Below are positions 25,794-34,723 of a stretch of DNA of 64,000 bases, in pieces. The notes under the pieces are model-generated. The model ran no database searches. It saw only the letters and a program-made list of their open reading frames with translations, and had not been told where the DNA came from. Numbering within the stretch: position 1 is the stretch's first letter; each line of letters opens with the position of its first letter. Source of the DNA: Brevundimonas sp. (lineage in GTDB: Bacteria > Pseudomonadota > Alphaproteobacteria > Caulobacterales > Caulobacteraceae); NCBI GenBank assembly GCA_003248965.1, contig QFQU01000020.1, forward strand, positions 3,425 to 67,424, read 5' to 3'. A program made the position numbers and the translations under genes.

Positions 25794-28700
25794 TCAGGCG
25801 GAGGTCTTGAGCCGTTCCGATCGGGCGACGATCTCGGTCAGGGGCGCGATGCGGACGAAGCGTTGCAGGCTGGCGTCCCAATCGTTCAGCAGACGCCGCG
25901 CCAGAGGCGAGGCGGTCGCCGCCAGATGGGCCTCGATCAGGCCCTTCAGACGTTCGGCCGCCGCATCGTCCAGATCGGCTATGCCCGCCAGGTCGCCGTT
26001 CAGGGCGCGTTCGGCGGCGCCCGGCTGGTCCAGCACGAACAGCTCGCCGCCGCTCATGCCCGCCGCCAGGTTCCAGCCGACCGGACCCAGAACGACCACG
26101 CGGCCGCCGGTCATATATTCGCAGCCGTGCGCGCCCAGACCCTCGACCACGGCTTCCGCGCCCGAGTTCCTGACCGCGAACCGCTCGCCCGCCGCACCGG
26201 CCACGAACAGGCGGCCGGAGGTGGCGCCGTACAGGGTGGTGTTGCCGCAGATCAGCTGGTCCTCGCGCCATTCGGTCGTGCGGACCGAAATCTCGGCCCC
26301 CGACAGACCCTTGCCGACATAGTCGTTGGCCTCGCCCGTCAGGTGCAGTTCCAGACCCTTGGCGGCGAAGGCGCCGAAGCTCTGGCCCGCGATGCCTTCC
26401 AGCCGCAGCTTCAGGCGGCCCGCCGGTCCCTGCGCGCCGAAGCGGCGCACGATGGCCGAGGACACGGCGGCGCCCACGGTTCGCTGCGTATTGTTCAGCG
26501 GATAGGACAACTCCAGCGTCTGGCCCCGGTCCAGGAAGCGGACGGCGTCCTTCAGCACGCGCGCGTCCAGGCTTTCGGCGATGGGCTTGCGGGCCGCCTT
26601 GTCGGCCCATTTGCCCGCCGCGCCCTCGTCCACCTGAACCAGCAGGGGGTTCAGGTCCAGATCGTCCAGATGCGAGCCGCCGCGACGCACCTGACGCAGC
26701 AGGTCGGTGCGGCCGATGATCTCGTCCATCGTCCGGGCGCCGATGGAGGCCAGGATTTCGCGCGTCTCCTCGGCGATGAAGGTGAACAGATTGACCACCT
26801 TGTCCGGGGTGCCGGTGAACTTCTCGCGCAGGCGCTCGTCCTGGGAGCAGACGCCGACGGGGCAGGTATTGGAATGGCACTGGCGCACCATCAGACAGCC
26901 CATGGCGATCAGGGCGGCGGTGCCGACGCCGTATTCCTCGGCCCCCAGCATGGCGGCGATGACCACGTCGCGGCCGGTGCGGACGCCGCCGTCGGTCCTC
27001 AGCGTCACCGAGCCGCGCAGATTGTTCAGCGTCAGCACCTGATGGGCCTCGGCCAGGCCGATCTCCCACGGCAGGCCGGCGTGTTTGATCGAGGTCTGGG
27101 GCGAGGCGCCGGTGCCGCCGTTGTGGCCGGCGATCAGGATGGCGTCGGCGTTGGCCTTGGCCACCCCGGAGGCGATGGCGCCGATGCCCGAGGCGGACAC
27201 CAGCTTCACCGTCACCCGCGCATCGGGGTTGATGGCCTTCAGGTCGTAGATGAGCTGGGCCAGGTCCTCGATCGAATAGATGTCGTGGTGCGGCGGCGGG
27301 CTGATCAGGGTCGTGCCGGGCACGGCGTGGCGCATCCGGGCGATGAATTCCGTGACCTTGAAGCCGGGCAGCTGGCCGCCCTCGCCGGGCTTGGCGCCCT
27401 GGGCCACCTTGATCTCGATCTCGCGACACTGGTTCAGATATTCGGCGGTGACGCCGAACCGGCCAGAGGCCACCTGTTTCACGGCCGAGTTGGCGTCGTC
27501 GCCATTCGGACGCGGATGATAGCGTTCCGGATCCTCGCCGCCCTCGCCCGAGACCGAGCGGGCGCCGATGCGGTTCATGGCGATGTTCAGCGTCTCGTGC
27601 GCCTCTGGCCCAAGCGCGCCCAGCGACATGGCCTGGGTCAGGAAGCGGCGGCGGATGTCCGACACGCTCTCGACCTGGTCCAGCGGAATGGGCGTGCCTT
27701 CGCGGAAGTCCAGCAGGTCGCGCAGGGACAGGTCGGCCTGGGCGCGGACGACCTCGGAGAACTGCTTGAAGCGGCGATAGTCGCCGCGGTTGCAGGCGTC
27801 CTGCAACATGTGGATGGTCCGGGCCTCATGGGCGTGGGCCTCGCCGCCCGAACGGATCTTGAAGAAGCCGCCGATGGCCGGGGAAGGCACGGCCTCGCCC
27901 CAGGCCACCTTGTGCCGCTTCATCGCCGCCTGCTCCAGACCGGCCAGGCCGATGCCGGAGATGCGCGACGGGGCGCCGGGGAAGAACTCGGCCGTCAGGG
28001 CCCGCGACAGGCCCAGCACCTCGAACTCGCAGCCGCCGCGATAGGCGGAGATGACGCTGATCCCCTTGCGGGCCAGGGTCTTCAACAGGCCCGCCTCGAT
28101 CCCGGCCTTGTAGTTCAGACAGGCGTCGCGCAGCGTCAGGCCGGGATACAGGCCCCGGTCCAGACGCTCCTGGAACAGGTCCTGGGCCAGCCAGGCGTTG
28201 ACGGTGGTGGCGCCCACCCCGACCAGGACGGCGAACCCGTGCGGGTCCAGCGTCTCGGCGGTGCGGACCACGATGGAGCAGTAGGAGCGCAGACCGGCCT
28301 TGGTCAGGCGGCCGTGGACCCCGGCGGTGGCCAGGATCATCGGCGCGGCCAGACGATCCGCCGCCCCGTGCTGGTCGGTCAGGACGATCAGGGCGGCGCC
28401 GTCGCGGGCGGCGGCCTCGGCCTCGTCCATGATGCGGTCCAGGGCGGCGCGCAGACCGGCGCCGGGGCGGGCGTCGTCGGTCGGCAGGGCGTAGCTGCAG
28501 TCGATGACCACGGTCGAACCGGCGCCGACCGTCTCGATCATCCGCTCGTACATGCCGTTGGTCAGGACCGGGCTGTCCAGCACGAAGACGTCGGTCTGGG
28601 CCTCTTCCTCGGCCAGGATATTGCCCAGGTTCTTGAACCGGGTCTTCAGGCTCATGGCGCCGGCTTCACGCAGCGGGTCGATGGGCGGGTTCGTCACCTG

Positions 28701-30305
28701 CGAGAAGTTCTGGCGGAAATAGTGGCTCAGCGGACGCGGCAGGGCCGACAGAACGGCGGGCGGGGCGTCGTCGCCCATGGAGCCGACCGCCTCCTTGCCG
28801 TCGCGCACCAGGGCGTCCAGCAGCAGGTCCAGATCCTCGCGGCTGTATCCGGCGGCGATCTGACGGCGGGTCAGGGCCTCGCCCGAGACCGAGCGCGGTT
28901 CCGGCCCTGGGCCGATGATCGGCTCCAGATCGACCATATTGTCCAGCCACGCCTCATAGGGGTGGGCGGCGGACAGGGCGTCGATGGCCTCATGCTCGTC
29001 ATAGACGCGGCCATGCTTCAGATCGACGGCGATCAGCTTGCCGGGGCCGATGTGCAGGCGGCGCTTCACCCGGCTTTCGGGGATCGGCACCAGACCGGCC
29101 TCGGAGCCGGCCATCAGCAGGCCGTCGACGGTCTCGACGGCGCGCAGGGGACGCAGGCCGTTGCGGTCCTTGCCCGCCACGATCCAGCGGCCGTCGGCGG
29201 CGCAGATGGCGGCCGGGCCGTCCCACGGCTCCATCACCGCATTGCAATAGGCGTAGAAGGCCCGGTGTTCGGCGGGCATGACCACGTCGTCCTTGGCCCA
29301 GGCTTCGGGGATCAGCAGGGCCTTGGCCATCGGCGCGGGGCGACCGGCGTGGACCAGCACCTCCATGACGTTGTCGAGCGCCGCTGAGTCCGATCCGCCC
29401 GGCTGGACCACCGGCTTGACCTCGCGGTCGCGGTCGCCGAAGGCGCCGGCCGCCATGCGGATCTCGTGCGACTTCATCCAGTTCAGATTGCCCTTCAGCG
29501 TGTTGATCTCGCCGTTGTGGGCCAACATGCGGAAGGGCTGGGCCAGCTTCCATTCGGGGAAGGTGTTGGTCGAATAGCGCTGGTGGAAGACGGCGTAGGC
29601 CGAGACGAAGCGCGGGTCCTCCAGGTCGGGATACAGGTCGCCCAGCAGTTCGGCGCGCACCATGCCCTTATAGGCGATGGAGCGGGCGGACAGGGTGCAG
29701 ATATAGACGCCGGGCAGGTTCTCGGTCTTGACCGTCTTCTCGATGCGGCGGCGGCACAGATACAGTTCCCGCTCCAGCGCCTCGCCGTTCAGCGGCAGGC
29801 CCGCGTCGTCCAGCGGCGGGGCCAGCATGATCTGTTCGATCTCGGGCCGGGTCGCCCCGGCCTTGGTCCCGACAACCGACAGGTCGATGGGCGTCTGGCG
29901 CCAGCCATAGATCCAGAAACCGGCGCGCAGGGCCTCGGTCTCGACGATGGCGCGGGCGCGGTCCTGGGCGCCCAGGTCGGTGCGCGGCAGGAAGACCTGG
30001 CCGACGCAGATCGGCCCAGGACGCAGGGACTGGCCGATGGAGGCCACCTGTTCGGCGAAGAAGCCTTGCGGCAGTTCGGCCATGATGCCCGCGCCGTCGC
30101 CCGACAGGCCGTCGGGATCGACCGCGCCCCGGTGGGCCACGGCCTTCAGGCTGCGGATCGCATAGTCGACCACGTCGCGGCGCGGCGTGCCGTCGATGGA
30201 GCAGACCAGGCCCACGCCGCAGGCGTCGCGCTCAGAACTGCGGTCATAGGCGTTTGCGGCTTCCAGCCGGTCGCGGGTTTCGTTGTAGGTGTCTAACCAG
30301 GTCAT
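25794..30305 (-). CDS. gltB: glutamate synthase (NADPH) large subunit
   Basis: About 1503 residues, the normal GltB length. The class II glutaminase nucleophile is the Cys of RDACGVGLV, preceded by a short propeptide of about 27 residues to be removed. Later regions include the FMN-binding synthase part (RYHPRPNGDDANSAVKQVASGRFGV-type segment; KVAQGAKPGEGGQLPG; ISPPPHHDIYSIEDLAQLI), the 3Fe-4S Cys cluster RQCHSNTCPVGVCSQ, and the C-terminal GXGXG helix domain. With GltD it converts glutamine and 2-oxoglutarate to two glutamates. ATG 30317 upstream is an alternative start. gltD is upstream, amt downstream. Confidence 0.97.
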   Translation of the reverse strand: MTWLDTYNETRDRLEAANAYDRSSERDACGVGLVCSIDGTPRRDVVDYAIRSLKAVAHRGAVDPDGLSGDGAGIMAELPQGFFAEQVASIGQSLRPGPICVGQVFLPRTDLGAQDRARAIVETEALRAGFWIYGWRQTPIDLSVVGTKAGATRPEIEQIMLAPPLDDAGLPLNGEALERELYLCRRRIEKTVKTENLPGVYICTLSARSIAYKGMVRAELLGDLYPDLEDPRFVSAYAVFHQRYSTNTFPEWKLAQPFRMLAHNGEINTLKGNLNWMKSHEIRMAAGAFGDRDREVKPVVQPGGSDSAALDNVMEVLVHAGRPAPMAKALLIPEAWAKDDVVMPAEHRAFYAYCNAVMEPWDGPAAICAADGRWIVAGKDRNGLRPLRAVETVDGLLMAGSEAGLVPIPESRVKRRLHIGPGKLIAVDLKHGRVYDEHEAIDALSAAHPYEAWLDNMVDLEPIIGPGPEPRSVSGEALTRRQIAAGYSREDLDLLLDALVRDGKEAVGSMGDDAPPAVLSALPRPLSHYFRQNFSQVTNPPIDPLREAGAMSLKTRFKNLGNILAEEEAQTDVFVLDSPVLTNGMYERMIETVGAGSTVVIDCSYALPTDDARPGAGLRAALDRIMDEAEAAARDGAALIVLTDQHGAADRLAAPMILATAGVHGRLTKAGLRSYCSIVVRTAETLDPHGFAVLVGVGATTVNAWLAQDLFQERLDRGLYPGLTLRDACLNYKAGIEAGLLKTLARKGISVISAYRGGCEFEVLGLSRALTAEFFPGAPSRISGIGLAGLEQAAMKRHKVAWGEAVPSPAIGGFFKIRSGGEAHAHEARTIHMLQDACNRGDYRRFKQFSEVVRAQADLSLRDLLDFREGTPIPLDQVESVSDIRRRFLTQAMSLGALGPEAHETLNIAMNRIGARSVSGEGGEDPERYHPRPNGDDANSAVKQVASGRFGVTAEYLNQCREIEIKVAQGAKPGEGGQLPGFKVTEFIARMRHAVPGTTLISPPPHHDIYSIEDLAQLIYDLKAINPDARVTVKLVSASGIGAIASGVAKANADAILIAGHNGGTGASPQTSIKHAGLPWEIGLAEAHQVLTLNNLRGSVTLRTDGGVRTGRDVVIAAMLGAEEYGVGTAALIAMGCLMVRQCHSNTCPVGVCSQDERLREKFTGTPDKVVNLFTFIAEETREILASIGARTMDEIIGRTDLLRQVRRGGSHLDDLDLNPLLVQVDEGAAGKWADKAARKPIAESLDARVLKDAVRFLDRGQTLELSYPLNNTQRTVGAAVSSAIVRRFGAQGPAGRLKLRLEGIAGQSFGAFAAKGLELHLTGEANDYVGKGLSGAEISVRTTEWREDQLICGNTTLYGATSGRLFVAGAAGERFAVRNSGAEAVVEGLGAHGCEYMTGGRVVVLGPVGWNLAAGMSGGELFVLDQPGAAERALNGDLAGIADLDDAAAERLKGLIEAHLAATASPLARRLLNDWDASLQRFVRIAPLTEIVARSERLKTSA

Positions 30306-30322
30306 AAGCTTACCCAACCCCT

Positions 30323-30453
30323 CCGCTCATCCCCGCGAAGGCGGGGAGCCAGTGCTGTCGCGAGACGCCGGTGTCAGGGATAAAAATCGTTGATCCGTCT
30401 GCTCCGTCGGAGCGCCCAGAGATCTGGGTCCCCGCCTTCGCGGGGATGAGCGG
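30323..30453. repeat. long inverted-repeat intergenic element between gltD and gltB
   Basis: Perfect 25-base arms at 30323-30347 and 30429-30453, each containing its own CCCCGCGAAGGCGGGG hairpin, enclose 81 bases. As transcribed from gltD to gltB it can form either two short hairpins or one long one. Its position inside a likely operon means it could cause partial termination or mRNA processing. Confidence 0.75.
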
Positions 30454-30467
30454 AAGTTTGAGGACGG

Positions 30468-31895
30468 TCATGCCGCGACCTCCTCGGTGCGGGTCTTGAA
30501 GTAGCGGTCGATCTCGGCGGCGGCGTCCTGGCCTTCACGGACGGCCCAGACGACCAGAGAGGCCCCGCGCACCGCGTCGCCGGCGGCGAAGACGCCGGGC
30601 AGGCTGGTGGCGAAGCTGACGGCGCCGACCTTGATCGTGCCGTCGTCGCGCAGGCGAAGATCTGGTTCGTGCGCCGCGAACGGCTCGGGCGAGAAGCCCA
30701 AGGCCTCGATGACGATGTCGGCCGGCACGTCGAAGTCGGCGCCGGGAACGGGCACGATGTCGCGACGCTGGCCGGGGGCGGCCTCGGTCAGCTGCATCCG
30801 CGCGGCGCGGACGCCGGTGACGGTGTCGCCTTGGGACAGCAGGGCCTTGGGCGCGCCCAGCCATTCGAAGACGACGCCTTCCTCCTCGGCGTTGACGACC
30901 TCGCGCGCGGAGCCCGGCATGTTCTCACGGTCGCGGCGATAGAGGCAGGTGACGGATGCCGCGCCCTGACGGATGGCGGTGCGGACGCAGTCCATGGCGG
31001 TGTCGCCGCCGCCGATCACGACCACCCGCTTGCCGCGCGCCTCGTGCCAGCCGTCCTGTTCGGCGTCGCCCAGGTCGCGGCGGTTCTGATGCGTCAGATA
31101 GGACAGGGCCTCGACCGTCGAATCCGGCCCGCGACCGGGCGCCGACAGGATGCGCGGCTGATAGACGCCCATGGCCAGCAGGACGACGTCGTGGCGGTCG
31201 CGCAGCTCGGTCAGGGTCACGTCCTTGCCGACCTCGCAGCCCAGCACGAAGCGGACGCCGCCCTCGGCCAGACGATCCACGCGGCGCTGGACCACGTGCT
31301 TCTCCAGCTTGAAGCCGGGGATGCCGTAGATCAGCAGGCCGCCCGCGCGGTCGTGCCGGTCATAGATCGTGACTTGATAGCCTTCGGAACGCAGCCGGTC
31401 GGCGGCGGCCAGACCGGCCGGACCCGCGCCGACGATCCCCACGGTCTCGCCGCGTTCGGCGGCGGGGCGGATCGGTTCGACCCAGCCCTTTTCCCACGCC
31501 TGATCGCCCAGCCAGGCCTCGACCGAGCCGATGGTCACGGCGTCCCAGCCGGACTGGTTCAGGGTGCAGCCGCCCTCGCACAGCCGGTCCTGCGGGCAGA
31601 TGCGGCCGCAGATTTCGGGCATGGTCGAGGTCTGGGACGACACGCGCCAGGCCTCGCGCGCCTCGTTCTCGGCCGACAGACGAAGCCAGTCGGGAATGTT
31701 GTTCTGAAGCGGGCAGGCGTTCTGGCAGAACGGCACGCCGCAGTCGGTGCAGCGCGACGCCTGTTTCTCGGCCGTCTCGGTCGAGGGCGGAATCGTGATC
31801 TCTCCGAACCCGCGCGCGCGCAGCTCGGCCGAGGCCTTGGACAGGCGGCGGGGTTCGACGACGAATGTCCCGCCTTGCTTCAGGGTCTTATGCAT
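30468..31895 (-). CDS. gltD: glutamate synthase (NADPH) small subunit
   Basis: 475 residues from ATG 31895 (ATG 31904 nine bases upstream is equally possible; neither has a strong ribosome binding site). N-terminal Fe-S Cys motifs CTDCGVPFCQNACPL and CGRICPQDRLCEGGC, FAD motif VGIVGAGPAGLAAADRL near residue 150, NADPH motif VVVIGGGDTAMDCVRTA, and the C-terminal GVFAAGDAVRGASLVVWAV. It feeds electrons from NADPH to GltB. An AT-rich promoter region lies upstream, divergent from the PQQ dehydrogenase. Confidence 0.97.
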   Translation of the reverse strand: MHKTLKQGGTFVVEPRRLSKASAELRARGFGEITIPPSTETAEKQASRCTDCGVPFCQNACPLQNNIPDWLRLSAENEAREAWRVSSQTSTMPEICGRICPQDRLCEGGCTLNQSGWDAVTIGSVEAWLGDQAWEKGWVEPIRPAAERGETVGIVGAGPAGLAAADRLRSEGYQVTIYDRHDRAGGLLIYGIPGFKLEKHVVQRRVDRLAEGGVRFVLGCEVGKDVTLTELRDRHDVVLLAMGVYQPRILSAPGRGPDSTVEALSYLTHQNRRDLGDAEQDGWHEARGKRVVVIGGGDTAMDCVRTAIRQGAASVTCLYRRDRENMPGSAREVVNAEEEGVVFEWLGAPKALLSQGDTVTGVRAARMQLTEAAPGQRRDIVPVPGADFDVPADIVIEALGFSPEPFAAHEPDLRLRDDGTIKVGAVSFATSLPGVFAAGDAVRGASLVVWAVREGQDAAAEIDRYFKTRTEEVAA

Positions 31896-31904
31896 GTCTC
31901 GCAT

Positions 31905-32119
31905 ATGCCGCAAAGCCGCGCGTAAAGGCAAATATTATCGTATTATCGGGAGTTTGTCGGAAAAAATAGCAATAAACATCCTTTCATTTTCTAAAAATCG
32001 GAGGATCGTGCCGAAATCGCGTTGTGCGGGGCAACAGGATTTTGGTTCCGTGGTGCGACATTAGGAACCAGCCCCATATTGGTGCGTTGGCAGGTTCTAA
32101 CCTAGACAGGAGCTCGACC
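31905..32119. promoter_or_regulatory. AT-rich divergent promoter region, gltD / PQQ dehydrogenase
   Basis: This 215 bp gap contains an unusually AT-rich block (31930-32000; runs such as AAATATTATCGTATTATCGG and GGAAAAAATAGCAATAAAC) in otherwise GC-rich DNA. It drives two divergent genes, so it probably holds both promoters and regulator sites. No operator could be assigned with confidence. Confidence 0.4.
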
Positions 32120-34546
32120 ATGCCGCGTTGGACCACCCCCGCCAGCCTGGGCGGCTGGCTGACCCTGCTTCTGGGGATCGTGCTGGCGGTTATCGGCGTG
32201 GTGCTGACCGTCGGCGGGGCTCAGCTCATGATGCTGGGCGGCTCCTGGTACTATCTGCTCGCGGGCCTGGGGCTGATCGTCTCGGGCCTTTTGCTTGTCT
32301 GCCGCGATGTTCGCGGGGCCTGGCTTTACGGCGCAATCTTCATTCTGACCTTGGTCTGGGCGTTGTGGGAGCGGGGTCTGAACGGTTGGGCGCTGATCCC
32401 GCGCCTGGTCGGGCCGCTGGTCCTGATGTTCCTGGTCCTGGCGACCTTGCCGGTGCTGAAACCCGGCAAGGGCAGGCGTGCAGGGCTGGCGGCGATCGGC
32501 CTGGCCGTCGCCACGGTGGTGTTCGGTTTCGCGGTCGGCCAGGTCAACCGGCCCGGCGTCGACAGCCCCGTGCCGGGGCCGCGCGGTCCGTTCGGCGATC
32601 CGGCCCTGATCAAGGCGGGGATGGACTGGCCGGCCTATGGCGGCTCGGACGCCGCCCAACGCTATTCGCCGCTGACCCAGATAAACAAGGACAATGTGGG
32701 GCAGTTGCAGCGTGCCTGGACCTTCCGCACCGGCGATCTGCCGGGCGAACGCTGGGGCGCCGAGACGACGCCGCTGAAGATCGGGAACACGGTCTATCTC
32801 TGCTCGGCGCGCAACAAGATGTTCGCCCTGGACGCCGCCACCGGTCAGCAGAAATGGGCCTATGACCCCAAGGTGCCGGACGATCAGATTCCCTATACGG
32901 CCGCCTGCCGGGGCGTGACCTATTACGCCGTGCCGAACGTCGATCAGGCCCAGCCCTGCGCCACCCGTGTGATCGAAGGCACGCTGGACGGCCGCATCAT
33001 CGCCGTGGACGCCAGGACCGGCGCGCCCTGCCCGGCCTTCGGAACCAATGGCGCGGTCAGCATCAAGGAAGGGATGGGCAATCCCTACCCCGGCATGGTG
33101 TCGATCACCTCGGCGCCGGTCATCGTGCGCGGCGTCATCGTCACCGGACATCAGGTGCTGGACGGGCAGAAGCGCTGGAACGCGTCCGGCGTGATCCAGG
33201 GTTATGACGCCGTGACGGGTAAGCTGCGCTTCGCCTGGGACATGATGCGGCCCGACATCACGACCGCCCCGCCGGCGGGTCAGACCTATACCCCCGGCAC
33301 GCCGAACATGTGGACGACGGCGACGGGCGACGAGGCCCTGGGCCTGGTCTATCTGCCGATGGGCAACTCGGCCGCAGACTATTATTCCAGCCTGCGCCGT
33401 CCAGCCGAGGATCAGTATTCCAGCGCCCTGGTCGCGCTGGACGTCACGACCGGCAAACCGCGCTGGAGCTATCAGACGGTGCGTCGCGACGTGTGGGACT
33501 ATGACCTGGGCTCGCAGGTCACGCTGGTGGACCTGCCGACCGGCGGGGGCGTGACCCCGGCGGTCATCCTGCCGTCCAAGCGCGGCGAGATCTTCGTGCT
33601 GGATCGCCGCACGGGCCGGCCGCTGCACGGGGTCGAGGATCGGATGGCGCCGGGCGGCGGCGTCGAGCCCGCCCAACGCGCCCGCACCCAGCCCTATTCC
33701 CTGTTCAACAGCCTGGCCAAGCCGGTCCTGACCGAGCGGGACATGTGGGGCATGTCGCCCATCGACCAGATGATCTGCCGCATCCAGTTCAAGAAGGCGT
33801 CCTACGAGGGCGAGTTCACCGCCCCCACGGTCGACCGTCGCTGGATTCAATACCCTGGCTACAACGGAGGCTCGGATTGGGGCAGCGTCGCCCTGGACCC
33901 CCGCCGTGGCGTGATCGTCGCCAACTATAACGACATGCCCAACTACAATCGCCTGGTGCCCCGCGCCGAGGCCGACAAGCTGGGCTGGTTCTCGCGCGAC
34001 GACCCCCGCTACATCCAGCGCGAGAAGGAGCTGGCCAACCGGGGCGGCAATCTGTCCAAGGCCGAGGGCGCGGGCGATCCGCAGGAGGGCGTGCCCTACG
34101 CCATCGACGTCAACGCCGGCTGGCGCCTGCCGTTTACGGGTCTGCTGTGCAAACAGCCTCCCTATGGCGGCATCCGCGCCATCGACGTGGTCAGCGGCCG
34201 GATCCTGTGGGACCGCCCGTTCGGCACGGCGCGCAAGAACGGACCGTTCGGTATTCCGTCCATGCTGCCGCTGGAGATCGGCACGCCCAACAACGGCGGC
34301 TCGGTGGTCACGGCGGGCGGGCTGATCTTCATCGCCTCGGCGACCGACGACCTGATCCGCGCCATCGACATCGAGACCGGCAAGACGATCTGGTCCGACG
34401 TCCTGCCCGCCGGCGGCCAGGCCAATCCGATGATCTATGAGCAGGACGGCCGCCAGTATCTGGTGATCGTCGCCGCCGGCCATCACTTCATGCAGACGCC
34501 GGAGGGCGATTACGTCATCGCCTATGCTCTGCCGCAGCGCGGCTGA
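32120..34546 (+). CDS. gcd: membrane-bound PQQ-dependent glucose dehydrogenase (glucose/quinate/shikimate family)
   Basis: 808 residues from ATG 32120, which has AGGAG ten bases upstream; an in-frame ATG at 32024 lies in promoter-like DNA. Five membrane helices occupy residues 10-140, followed by the periplasmic eight-bladed propeller beginning DWPAYGGSDAAQRYSPLTQI, with WAYDPKVPDDQIPYTAACRGV, WDYDLGSQVTLVDLP and VIVAAGHHFMQTPEGDYVIAYAL. It oxidises glucose (or quinate/shikimate) in the periplasm and passes electrons to ubiquinone; PQQ is needed and its synthesis genes are not in the window. Substrate cannot be fixed from sequence alone. Confidence 0.9.
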   Translation: MPRWTTPASLGGWLTLLLGIVLAVIGVVLTVGGAQLMMLGGSWYYLLAGLGLIVSGLLLVCRDVRGAWLYGAIFILTLVWALWERGLNGWALIPRLVGPLVLMFLVLATLPVLKPGKGRRAGLAAIGLAVATVVFGFAVGQVNRPGVDSPVPGPRGPFGDPALIKAGMDWPAYGGSDAAQRYSPLTQINKDNVGQLQRAWTFRTGDLPGERWGAETTPLKIGNTVYLCSARNKMFALDAATGQQKWAYDPKVPDDQIPYTAACRGVTYYAVPNVDQAQPCATRVIEGTLDGRIIAVDARTGAPCPAFGTNGAVSIKEGMGNPYPGMVSITSAPVIVRGVIVTGHQVLDGQKRWNASGVIQGYDAVTGKLRFAWDMMRPDITTAPPAGQTYTPGTPNMWTTATGDEALGLVYLPMGNSAADYYSSLRRPAEDQYSSALVALDVTTGKPRWSYQTVRRDVWDYDLGSQVTLVDLPTGGGVTPAVILPSKRGEIFVLDRRTGRPLHGVEDRMAPGGGVEPAQRARTQPYSLFNSLAKPVLTERDMWGMSPIDQMICRIQFKKASYEGEFTAPTVDRRWIQYPGYNGGSDWGSVALDPRRGVIVANYNDMPNYNRLVPRAEADKLGWFSRDDPRYIQREKELANRGGNLSKAEGAGDPQEGVPYAIDVNAGWRLPFTGLLCKQPPYGGIRAIDVVSGRILWDRPFGTARKNGPFGIPSMLPLEIGTPNNGGSVVTAGGLIFIASATDDLIRAIDIETGKTIWSDVLPAGGQANPMIYEQDGRQYLVIVAAGHHFMQTPEGDYVIAYALPQRG

Positions 34547-34560
34547 GACCACGCACCAAT

Positions 34561-34711
34561 CTCCCTCCCCCGCGGGGGAGGGTGGTCGCGTCAGCGACCG
34601 GGTGGGGGCGGCTCGGAAACGAGCCGCCTTTTCTCATTCAGCGGGATATCGCCTGCCGCCCCCACCCGGCCTCGCCTTCGGCTCAGCCACCCTCCCCGAA
34701 CGGGGAGGGAG
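34561..34711. repeat. long inverted-repeat intergenic element after gcd
   Basis: 25-base arms at 34561-34585 and 34687-34711 pair except for the central loop bases (CTCCCTCCCC..GGGGAGGGTGG on the left). It fills the gap between the convergent gcd and proA genes and may act as a bidirectional terminator as well as a repeat element. Confidence 0.75.
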
Positions 34712-34723
34712 AACGTGCGCGAC

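Noticed and set aside
25758..29387. 1209-codon plus-strand frame opposite gltB
   Set aside because: No motifs, biased composition; gltB on the other strand has all catalytic motifs.
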